Made by a program: the position numbers and the translations under genes
Assembly: GCA_019104905.1 (NCBI GenBank)
Contig: JAHRXB010000266.1
Coordinates: 1-11,134, forward strand
From: Bdellovibrio sp.
Lineage (GTDB): Bacteria > Bdellovibrionota > Bdellovibrionia > Bdellovibrionales > Bdellovibrionaceae
Length of the DNA: 11,134 nucleotides
Direction: 5' to 3'
The notes under the pieces: model-generated
Told to the model about the DNA's origin: nothing
The model's input: only the letters and a program-made list of their open reading frames with translations
Database searches by the model: none
Part shown: positions 1 to 4,674 of the stretch, one piece after another
Layout: the number at the start of each line of letters is the position of its first letter
Numbering within the stretch: the first letter of the stretch is position 1

Positions 1-207
1 GGCCCTTGAGGCATATCACCAACCACTTTGTCCAAAATATTTTGTACGCAAGTATTACTAATACCTCAACCTCGACGGCTTAATTATATCAAAACAATAT
101 AATGTATTGTCTCATATGCAAACAGGAATGTATTTAACAGATTTTTGTTTGAAGGTTTCTTGTATAAATCCCGAACTGTTTGATGGGTTGCAAGTGATGG
201 AACTATA
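1..207 (+). other. Left-edge stretch without an intact gene; probable 3' end of an upstream gene
   Basis: Two plus-strand frames are open to the window edge. One ends at 59-61 with the residues CPKYFVRKYY, the other at 81-83. Either could be the C-terminus of a gene lying mainly to the left, and I cannot choose between them. The first frame stays open again from 62 to a stop at 206-208. It includes an ATG at 116 that would give a 30-residue peptide, and its TAA overlaps the ATG at 208 (TAATG). None of this resembles a family I recognise. A perfect TATAAT lies at 98-103 but has no convincing -35 box. By position this may hold the end of the main toxin gene and decayed tip sequence, but that is inference. 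Confidence 0.3.
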
Positions 208-372
208 ATGGCTCTATTGGTAATAGGAAACTCATATAGCAACTATGACAATTCTAATTTTAGTTGGGAACGAGTCGGCGCGGCTGTCGGGAATACATTC
301 ACTTATGAAAATCCAGTTGTCGAACCTAATAGTCAAATACCAGTAGGCGGAAACATTAAAGATGAGAAATAA
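208..372 (+). pseudogene. C-terminal remnant of a putative polymorphic toxin tip, type A (tail A)
   Basis: The open frame encodes 54 residues from the ATG at 208 and is open upstream to a TGA at 181-183. Its last residues (PVGGNIKDEK) match a second tail at 1762-1824 (MPKGGDIKNDN). Both tails sit directly in front of paralogous lipoprotein genes, and in both cases the tail's stop codon lies 11 nt inside the lipoprotein gene. That arrangement is typical of a toxin C-terminus coupled to its immunity gene. No catalytic motif, signal peptide or Rhs core sequence is visible, so this is most likely a displaced and truncated tip. The same frame continues upstream of the TGA back to about 103, so an older, longer piece may be broken by that stop. 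It could instead be a real 54-residue gene, which I consider less likely. Confidence 0.45.
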
Positions 373-373
373 G
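346..373 (+). repeat. Conserved 28-nt toxin-tail/immunity-start junction (copy 1; copy 2 at 1798-1825)
   Basis: By eye, 21 of 28 positions are identical to 1798-1825 with no gap. The block spans the last codons of tail A, the start codon of the downstream lipoprotein gene and the tail's TAA stop. In both copies a purine-rich GGxGGxxA stretch about 10 nt before the ATG can serve as the ribosome binding site. Conservation of both overlapping frames argues that the two cassettes descend from a common toxin-immunity pair. Confidence 0.6.
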
Positions 374-964
374 ATTATTTATTTATTCTCACTATTTTTT
401 ATTGGATGTGCGTCTTTTAAAATTACACCAACCTTGGAGACTTCCGTACCCAAGGTTGGTGTTCCGATAAATTCACCAATAGTAATATCATTCTCACAAA
501 CGGAATTTGAGGTGGCGTATTCCAGATCAAAGATTCAACCATTTTCATTTTTAACCTTCAAAAACGAAATTGATGCGGTGGATAGGTATCAATTATTTGC
601 CAGCCCAATATACACAGCGGCTCAAAAAGACCATTTCAATAAGCCCAGAATAGATATCAAGATTACAAAAACTATTCAGAATCAATATTGCCATCTTGGG
701 GACTGTATCATCTTTCCTAAAACGGACAGTCGAAAAATCGAAGTTTCTCTAAAGGTCTATGATTCAAATAATAAGGAAATTTTTCAACGAACAGAAAAGA
801 TTTATGGTGAGAGGTGGGGAAACATAGGTGTATTGATTTATGGAAGTAACCCATTCAAAGAACTAGAAGAAAAAGGTCCGGGTATGTTAATACAAAAGTG
901 CTTGTATGAGTTTCAAAAAAGCGAAGCATTCCAGGTATTTTTCTCACAACAAAATGATAAATAA
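362..964 (+). CDS. Lipoprotein, candidate type A immunity protein 1 (ImmA1)
   Basis: The product has 200 residues. It begins with a lipoprotein signal peptide: basic N-terminus, hydrophobic stretch 5-14, lipobox FIGC with the lipidated cysteine at residue 16. The residue after the cysteine is Ala, so by the usual Lol rule it should go to the outer membrane. It is a clear paralog of the gene at 1814. The best shared block is GERWGN-x-G (149-156) followed by YG-x2-PFKE and EKGP (160-173). Cysteines at 110, 115 and 180 are also shared and could form a disulfide. I know no named family for it. The start overlaps the stop of the preceding tail by 11 nt, and a metallopeptidase remnant begins at the stop. 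Position and export make an immunity role against a periplasmic toxin likely but unproven. The lipoprotein call is secure; the immunity role is moderate. Confidence 0.85.
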   Translation: MRNKIIYLFSLFFIGCASFKITPTLETSVPKVGVPINSPIVISFSQTEFEVAYSRSKIQPFSFLTFKNEIDAVDRYQLFASPIYTAAQKDHFNKPRIDIKITKTIQNQYCHLGDCIIFPKTDSRKIEVSLKVYDSNNKEIFQRTEKIYGERWGNIGVLIYGSNPFKELEEKGPGMLIQKCLYEFQKSEAFQVFFSQQNDK

Positions 965-1172
965 GGTGTTAGTTGTGCACGAATATGGTCATTACTTGCA
1001 GTATAAAGCTTGGGGGCGATGGGAATATATTCAAGTTGGCTGGGAGCAAAACGGACAGCTCGGCTCATTCTTGGAAAGTGATGCTGACCGCCGAGCTTGT
1101 CAATACTTTGGGGATCAGTTTTCACCTAGTTATAAGGAAAGGCCAGGTATCACTTGTGCAGACTATTATTAG
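954..1172 (+). pseudogene. Truncated zinc metallopeptidase toxin tail (tail B)
   Basis: The frame contains HEYGH, a metzincin/gluzincin-type HExxH zinc site, about nine residues after an ATG at 954. About 30 residues further on comes FLESDADRRACQYFG, whose Glu/Asp could be the third zinc ligand. I recognise this arrangement (HEYGHYLQ, then E-x-DA-x-RRA-x-x-YFG, then the end of the protein) from the C-terminal tips of Rhs-type polymorphic toxins; that is family knowledge from memory. The substrate-binding N-terminal part expected of a complete tip is missing. Recognisable sequence starts at the stop of ImmA1 (964), so this is a 5'-truncated remnant. Translation could still start at ATG 954 (72 residues) or GTG 966, so a residual small protein is possible. 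It overlaps the next lipoprotein gene by 17 nt, consistent with a coupled toxin-immunity pair. Confidence 0.6.
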
Positions 1173-1524
1173 AATTGCTATTTTGATTTTTGGGTTAGCC
1201 TTGACTGGCTGCCCAGCTGTAAATGATAAGTGTAGCGTGTCGTTCACGTTACAAGGGCGAGTTGTTGATGTGAATGGTAATCCAATTGGTGGGGTGTCAG
1301 TTTTGGTTGTTACACATTATGGATTCGAATCAGACTTTACTGTTACTGACTCCGATGGCAATTACTCGAAAGTGTTAGGCTTCTATTCGGATCTGGGTAA
1401 TTCATATCTAATTTTCCGTAAGACAGGATTGCGGGAGGTTGACTCTTCATCTCACCCTTACGGGAAGGGTGATGGTAGTTGTGTAGATCAAAAGTTAATT
1501 CGTAATGCTATAATGGAGCCATAG
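1156..1524 (+). CDS. Lipoprotein with carboxypeptidase-regulatory-like fold, candidate type B immunity (ImmB)
   Basis: The product has 122 residues from a GTG start at 1156, chosen because it places a normal signal peptide before the lipobox LTGC (Cys 19). Longer upstream starts would lie inside the metallopeptidase tail and add an unrelated N-terminus. The gene overlaps that tail by 17 nt, and a purine-rich AAGGAAAGG precedes the start by about 12 nt. The mature part starts with a beta-sandwich pattern like the CarboxypepD_reg/transthyretin-like families: GRVVDVNGNPIGGVSV, then TDSDGNYS. Pro follows the lipidated Cys, so outer-membrane sorting is likely. A related metallopeptidase tail starts immediately after its stop. 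I infer that it protects against the type B metallopeptidase tip. The transthyretin-like fold could also occur in an unrelated surface lipoprotein. Confidence 0.75.
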   Translation: MQTIIRIAILIFGLALTGCPAVNDKCSVSFTLQGRVVDVNGNPIGGVSVLVVTHYGFESDFTVTDSDGNYSKVLGFYSDLGNSYLIFRKTGLREVDSSSHPYGKGDGSCVDQKLIRNAIMEP

Positions 1525-1703
1525 GGCGCACTGATATTTTTGGGGAACGTATTGGAAGTATTCCTTGGGTAGCAATCTTTACGGCACTTCTTTCTGAATG
1601 CCGCTCGTTCTTGGAGAATGACGCAGATGAAAGAGCGTACAGGTGCTTCGGCGGAAGATTTACCCCTGTATACAGTGGTCATGGAGGCTTTTGTTCACAT
1701 TAG
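1524..1703 (+). pseudogene. Second, more degraded metallopeptidase toxin tail (tail B')
   Basis: Starting right after the ImmB stop, this frame is open for 59 codons with no standard start near its beginning. Its second half reads FLENDADERAYRCFGGRFTP. That aligns with FLESDADRRACQYFGDQFSP of the tail at 954-1172 and is likewise followed by a short Cys-containing end. The HExxH part is absent, so the piece cannot be an active protease. It begins just after where the zinc helix should be. The related end sequence and the same place in the cassette show that it is a second, diverged tip of the same toxin type. Confidence 0.6.
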
Positions 1704-1724
1704 GAAGAAGGAGTTTTATTTTAC

Positions 1725-1781
1725 TTGCCTGTTTTTCACCACTTTTTTATTACGGGATGCCTACCGTCGGGTGGTGGCTGA
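1725..1781 (+). pseudogene. Possible stub of a lipoprotein gene (ImmB' remnant)
   Basis: After tail B' there is an AAGGAG at 1708-1713. A frame with a TTG at 1725 then gives a hydrophobic stretch ending in FITGC, a good lipobox, but a TGA follows only six codons after the Cys. In the intact cassette the same position holds the start of ImmB, which has LTGC. I infer the first codons of a lost immunity gene, joined to tail A' at about 1760-1780. The SD-to-TTG spacing (11 nt) is long, and a different lipobox-like LLAC occurs in another frame here, so this is tentative. Confidence 0.3.
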
Positions 1782-1824
1782 GTCGAATATGCCAAAAGGT
1801 GGGGACATTAAGAATGATAACTAA
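1762..1824 (+). pseudogene. Second type A toxin tail (tail A')
   Basis: This frame ends YRRVVAESNMPKGGDIKNDN before a TAA at 1822-1824. It aligns with the end of tail A (VVEPNSQIPVGGNIKDEK), and the DNA around the junction is 21/28 identical to 346-373. The stop lies 11 nt inside the downstream lipoprotein gene, as in copy 1. The frame stays open further upstream, but there it runs antiparallel in sense to nothing recognisable and overlaps tail B' and the lipoprotein stub in other frames. The true type A sequence therefore probably starts near 1760. Only about 20 codons of the toxin survive. Confidence 0.45.
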
Positions 1825-2413
1825 GTTTTTTTGTGTAGTCGCTCCACTTCTTCTGATTGGTTGCGCATCTTTCAAAATTTCCAGAGACCTGGGCACTCCT
1901 GCATCCAAGTCTCGGTCCCGTATATCCTCTCCCACTCTGGTTACGTTGTCGAAATTTACATATAATCCGTCCTATAGAAGATTTGAAGAGATTCCATTTT
2001 CAGATGATGAGTTGGATCGAGAGATTCAGGCGGTTCGTGAATATGATCTCTTTATAAGTCCTGTCATCGAGCCAGCACCCAAAGAGATGCTCACGTCGTC
2101 CAGAGTGGATATACAAATTTTAAAGGAGAGAGACTCAGGTAATTGCTATATGGGGGGATGTTTTATTGTACCGATGACTATGAGAGAAACGATAGATGTC
2201 ATTCTCAGCGCTTATGATCGTAATAATAAAAAAGTTTTCTATCACAAGGAGACTATCGTTGGCGAGAGATGGGGCAATGTCGGAGCGCTCGTTTACGGTC
2301 TAAGGCCATTTAAAGAATTTAATGAAAAAGGTCCTGCTCTTCTCATTCAACAATGCTTAAAGGAGTTTGAAAATAGTAGCGCTTTCAAAACATTCGTATC
2401 TAACAATCCATAG
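1814..2413 (+). CDS. Lipoprotein, candidate type A immunity protein 2 (ImmA2)
   Basis: The product has 199 residues, with a signal peptide and lipobox LIGC (Cys 17) followed by Ala. The frame is open upstream to 1643, but I chose the ATG at 1814. It sits at the same place as the ImmA1 start, is preceded by a GGTGGGG stretch, and gives a proper signal peptide directly. The sequence is paralogous to ImmA1 throughout: CASFKIS after the lipobox, a C-x4-C pair, GERWGNVG, YG-x2-PFKEF, EKGP and a Cys near QQCLKEF. Divergence is substantial, as expected for immunity proteins matched to different toxin variants. A different toxin-like tail (2414-2524) begins in the same frame directly after its stop. 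Confidence 0.85.
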   Translation: MITKFFCVVAPLLLIGCASFKISRDLGTPASKSRSRISSPTLVTLSKFTYNPSYRRFEEIPFSDDELDREIQAVREYDLFISPVIEPAPKEMLTSSRVDIQILKERDSGNCYMGGCFIVPMTMRETIDVILSAYDRNNKKVFYHKETIVGERWGNVGALVYGLRPFKEFNEKGPALLIQQCLKEFENSSAFKTFVSNNP

Positions 2414-2524
2414 GAACTCTATCGCGATCGGTATTGTTTGGACGCTTTTAGGCCTAATGGAAATCCTTACGGTCCGGGAAAAGAGAAATGGTTTAAAGGC
2501 CCGGTTAAATGGTGCCGTTATTAA
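2414..2524 (+). pseudogene. C-terminal toxin-like remnant, type C (tail C)
   Basis: Immediately after the ImmA2 stop, in the same frame, 36 codons are open before a TAA at 2522-2524. There is no start codon at its beginning. The composition is unlike a random frame: it is rich in Tyr, Trp, Gly, Lys and Pro, with FRPNGNPYGPG followed by KWFKGPVKW and a final CRY. It looks like the end of a secreted toxin domain but shows no recognised catalytic motif. A faint resemblance to the metallopeptidase tails (E...DR...C...F) is too weak to call. It ends 17 nt before the next exported-protein gene, the cassette arrangement seen upstream. Confidence 0.35.
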
Positions 2525-2541
2525 GGAAAATAGGAGATCGT

Positions 2542-2952
2542 GTGAAACAAAAGGCAATCATCTATTTATTAGCTTTGCTTGAACCCATGATTGGGTATGC
2601 CACGCCGTGCGATAAGATGGATGTGGGGCTCCATCAAAAGGAAAAGGTTCGAATATCCTATGTGATAGCGTCTAATTTAAAAAAAGAGATGCCACAGATT
2701 TCTGACGTAGAGATTTTGAAAATATTTAAATCTGGAAGTTGGTCAATGATCTACGTAGGTACGAAGGTTAGTGATGAAACGATTTTATTCTATAAACGAG
2801 ATCCCTTGAAAAGCTCCTTTATTGCGAAGTGGTCGGGGGCCGCAATGGTTGGTGAAGACAAAGAATTGGAGATATGGGCTCGACAAAATGCAGTTGGTAT
2901 TCCTGATCGTCTTGCGAAATGCTTCGCATGGTATGTGACCACGGGACGATGA
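2542..2952 (+). CDS. Small exported protein, candidate type C immunity (ImmC)
   Basis: The product has 136 residues from a GTG at 2542, chosen because a strong AGGAG (2532-2536) stands 5 nt upstream. The longer frame from 2509 would lie in tail C. Residues 1-20 form a signal peptide (VKQK, hydrophobic stretch, then GYA/T), with probable signal peptidase I cleavage near Ala 19. No lipobox is present, so unlike its neighbours it should be soluble in the periplasm. The mature protein has two cysteines, one near the new N-terminus (TPCD) and one near the C-terminus (AKCF), that could pair. I do not recognise the family. Its place after tail C suggests immunity to that toxin. The next gene starts 10 nt downstream. 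Confidence 0.7.
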   Translation: MKQKAIIYLLALLEPMIGYATPCDKMDVGLHQKEKVRISYVIASNLKKEMPQISDVEILKIFKSGSWSMIYVGTKVSDETILFYKRDPLKSSFIAKWSGAAMVGEDKELEIWARQNAVGIPDRLAKCFAWYVTTGR

Positions 2953-2962
2953 GGAGTTCTGA

Positions 2963-3556
2963 GTGCAAGCATTGATATGTCTAGTTATTTTCCTGATGGC
3001 CGGTTGTGTAACGTTCCCTAGAGACCCTGTTATTAAACCAGCTGAAAATCCGACTCAATATTGTGTGCGGGTGAATTTTGAGAGATTTCGTGAGGGGCCA
3101 ATCACACGTGAGATAGAGGCCTACCCTTTGGATTCTAAGGCGATTGCGATGTATAGAATCGGCTTAAGAAAATTTGGCGTCGAAACAGAGTGTGCTAATC
3201 CTGTCGGCAGCTTCTCATTTCGATATACATTAACGAATGGAATGAAAATTCCTTCGTTTGATTTGCTCTGGTATGTAAGTTCTGTATTTACAGCAGGAAT
3301 AGTGCCTTATTGGGGTGAGGTAAATGTTAATACGACATACTCGATCTCGCATGAAGGGGAAATAAAAAGTAGCGCAGAACATGAGCAACCTATTAAGCAA
3401 TGGTTTGCAATTTTTTACTGGGGTGAAGAGATTTCTCAAAGAGAGGAAGCTCGAAAGGTTTATGATATGCCCAACTATTGGGATACAGTCATTGTTGCGA
3501 AGACAGCTGAAATTATCCTAAAAGAAATTGCCACAGAGAAAAAAGACAAAATATAG
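2963..3556 (+). CDS. Lipoprotein with GIVP hydrophobic motif (ImmD candidate)
   Basis: The product has 197 residues from a GTG at 2963 with GAGGAG at 2951-2956. Its ribosome binding site overlaps the stop of the gene before, so the two are probably translated together. The lipobox is MAGC (Cys 15) followed by Val. A hydrophobic stretch at 100-115 contains TAGIVP, followed by TTYSI (124-128). The same pattern (TLGIIP ... TTYTI) occurs in the lipoprotein at 3698, and both have Cys at position 34 and a second Cys near 72-77, so the two are distant paralogs. GI(I/V)P-containing small lipoproteins are common in proteobacterial accessory regions, but I know no defined function. No clear toxin remnant precedes it. 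Confidence 0.8.
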   Translation: MQALICLVIFLMAGCVTFPRDPVIKPAENPTQYCVRVNFERFREGPITREIEAYPLDSKAIAMYRIGLRKFGVETECANPVGSFSFRYTLTNGMKIPSFDLLWYVSSVFTAGIVPYWGEVNVNTTYSISHEGEIKSSAEHEQPIKQWFAIFYWGEEISQREEARKVYDMPNYWDTVIVAKTAEIILKEIATEKKDKI

Positions 3557-3572
3557 AATTTAGCAAAGCTAA

Positions 3573-3710
3573 AAAAAGCGAGATGTGGTGGTGTTAGGTC
3601 CCTATTACTTTGATGACTCATTTTGATAGATCAATCCGCTTGCAACTTTCAATACATACAATAAACTACAAATTGTTTTTTATAAGACAGGGATGCGTTG
3701 GAAAAGCTAA
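3573..3710 (+). pseudogene. Possible decayed toxin tail before ImmE
   Basis: The 141-nt gap between the two GI(I/V)P lipoprotein genes holds one frame that reads KKRDVVVLGPYYFDDSF, then tandem stops TGA TAG at 3624-3629. It then reads on for 26 codons ending KTGMRWKS with a TAA at 3708-3710. That stop lies 13 nt inside the next gene, matching the 11- and 17-nt overlaps of the better supported tails upstream. With the tandem stop and no homology that I can name, this is only a positional analogy. Apart from this frame I see nothing else in the gap. Confidence 0.25.
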
Positions 3711-4240
3711 TTTTAATCTCAGTGCTATGGTCTCTTGGAGGATGTGCGACATATCTCCCGAATGGAGCAGTACCTCCCGCGGCTCAAGAAGTTGTATGCG
3801 AAAAGCATGGCTCCGTGCTGGTTACTCCCGAAAAAACGCTAGATGCTGAAAGCTATAAGGAGTTTGTAGACGCCGTGGGGTGGATACGTTTGGCACTTGA
3901 ATCTAGTAAGTGCTTTGAAAGTGTGGGGTTCGCCAATAGGGACTTTGGTGAACTTAAAGGAGATGCAACTGTTTTGTCGGTCGCATATGAGCGACGACCT
4001 GCAATGCTATTGACCTATATGAATATGGGACTCACGGTTTTAACTTTGGGAATTATTCCGACGTATGCAACAACAACGTACACTATAGATGATCTAAGGC
4101 GTAATAGAGGCGAACTTAAGTATAAACGTGTGACTCTTGTGTCGACATTTCTGCTGTTTCGAAAAGGAAACTTCAGTCAATTAGTTGTTGATTCTGTGAG
4201 CGATGAAGTTGATCTTTTGAAGGGATACTTATTCAAGTGA
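3698..4240 (+). CDS. Lipoprotein with GIIP hydrophobic motif (ImmE candidate)
   Basis: The product has 180 residues from a TTG at 3698. That start is supported by AGGGA at 3688-3692, by an in-frame stop just upstream (3683-3685) and by the signal peptide it creates. The lipobox is LGGC (Cys 16) followed by Ala. Residues 101-122 are hydrophobic and end in TLGIIP, then TTYTI (126-130), as in the lipoprotein at 2963. Cys 34 and Cys 72 are near-equivalents of its cysteines. It is the last gene of the plus-strand island and faces tatA across the terminator at 4287-4318. The immunity role is inferred from context only; it could be an ordinary accessory lipoprotein. Confidence 0.75.
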   Translation: MEKLILISVLWSLGGCATYLPNGAVPPAAQEVVCEKHGSVLVTPEKTLDAESYKEFVDAVGWIRLALESSKCFESVGFANRDFGELKGDATVLSVAYERRPAMLLTYMNMGLTVLTLGIIPTYATTTYTIDDLRRNRGELKYKRVTLVSTFLLFRKGNFSQLVVDSVSDEVDLLKGYLFK

Positions 4241-4286
4241 AAAAATGGGAAGCCAATTTCTTCTCAATGTTCATAAAGACATCAAT

Positions 4287-4318
4287 AAAAAAAGACCATC
4301 GACTGTGCGGCGATGGTC
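4287..4318 (-). terminator. Rho-independent terminator of tatA
   Basis: A perfect 8-bp stem (GACCATCG/CGATGGTC, 4294-4301 with 4311-4318) has a 9-nt loop. Read on the minus strand it is followed by seven T (4287-4293), a classic intrinsic terminator. On the plus strand only AGTCTTTC follows, so stopping of the lipoprotein island would be weaker. An alternative pairing AAAGAC/GTCTTT (4291-4296 with 4320-4325) may help. Confidence 0.85.
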
Positions 4319-4361
4319 AGTCTTTCACTGAAATCTCAAAGCGTTCGGTGAGAACGAAAAA

Positions 4362-4601
4362 CTAAGAACGCTGGTTCTCGTTTTGTTTTTGAGTTTGTGT
4401 GGAGTTCTGTTGTTGTTGGTGGCTCACCTGTTGGTGATCGTGGATGTCTTTAGGGTCGACATCGATTTCATTAAGACCTTGTTTGAAGCCACGGATGGCT
4501 TTTCCTAGTCCTTGTCCTAACTGTGGCAAACGGCTTGGACCGAAAAAGATCAAAGCAATGATTCCAAGAAGCAAAATGTGCGTAAGGCTAAACTCACCCA
4601 T
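4362..4601 (-). CDS. tatA: Sec-independent protein translocase subunit TatA
   Basis: The product is a 79-residue inner-membrane protein that forms the translocation pore of the twin-arginine system for folded proteins. A very short periplasmic N-terminus leads into one membrane helix (about 6-20). Then come the hallmark FGPSRLPQLG hinge (20-29) and an amphipathic helix (KAIRGFKQGLNE, 34-45). The tail is hydrophilic and very rich in Gln, Asn and His (53-79). His 8 occupies the place where many TatA proteins carry a polar residue in the helix. GGGAGGAA (4605-4612) precedes the ATG. No tatB or tatC is nearby; splitting of tat genes is common in several groups. TatA is favoured over TatB by length and the lack of the TatB-type Glu in the membrane segment. 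Confidence 0.92.
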   Translation of the reverse strand: MGEFSLTHILLLGIIALIFFGPSRLPQLGQGLGKAIRGFKQGLNEIDVDPKDIHDHQQVSHQQQQNSTQTQKQNENQRS

Positions 4602-4606
4602 GGGTT

Positions 4607-4652
4607 CCTCCCAGTTTTTTTAAGTCTACACTTTTTAGACCTGTCTGGGAGG
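4607..4652 (-). promoter_or_regulatory. Inverted repeat covering the tatA ribosome binding site
   Basis: CCTCCCAG at 4607-4614 and CTGGGAGG at 4645-4652 are perfect complements separated by 30 nt. The proximal arm contains the Shine-Dalgarno of tatA. Between the arms lies a second small inverted repeat, GTCTA/TAGAC (4624-4628, 4636-4640). In a transcript that reads in from the gene upstream, the ribosome binding site would be paired. In one starting at the promoter proposed at 4632-4660 the distal arm would be absent. A regulatory role is inferred. Confidence 0.4.
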
Positions 4653-4660
4653 AAAATCAA
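4632..4660 (-). promoter_or_regulatory. tatA: Possible sigma70-type promoter for tatA
   Basis: On the minus strand TTGATT (4655-4660) and TAAAAA (4632-4637) are separated by 17 bp. The expected start near 4625 would give a leader of about 25 nt. The -10 element is a weak match. Confidence 0.35.
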
Positions 4661-4674
4661 CGGAAAGACGGGGT

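Noticed and set aside
98..103. Perfect TATAAT as a promoter for the left array
   Set aside because: There is no -35-like hexamer at 16-18 bp spacing and no extended -10, and chance matches are common in AT-rich sequence.
973..1155. Upstream extension of the lipoprotein at 1156 from a TTG
   Set aside because: It overlaps the metallopeptidase tail in another frame and would place 61 unrelated residues before a good signal peptide.
1488..1682. 64-codon minus-strand frame over the second metallopeptidase tail
   Set aside because: The sense strand explains this region by homology to the first tail, and the antisense frame has no features.
1643..1813. N-terminal extension of the lipoprotein at 1814 (57 extra codons, same frame)
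   Set aside because: It has no similarity to the paralog's N-terminus, overlaps two other meaningful frames, and would bury the signal peptide. The ATG at 1814 matches the paralog's start.
3559..3573. TTTAGC-AAA-GCTAAA hairpin after the lipoprotein at 2963, as a terminator
   Set aside because: The stem is AT-rich and 6 bp long and is followed by A, not T, on the plus strand. It is not a convincing terminator on either strand.
3610..3849. 79-codon plus-strand frame over the start of the last lipoprotein gene
   Set aside because: It is out of frame with a well-supported lipoprotein, lacks any recognisable pattern, and has a Cys/Trp/Arg/Ser composition typical of a shadow frame.
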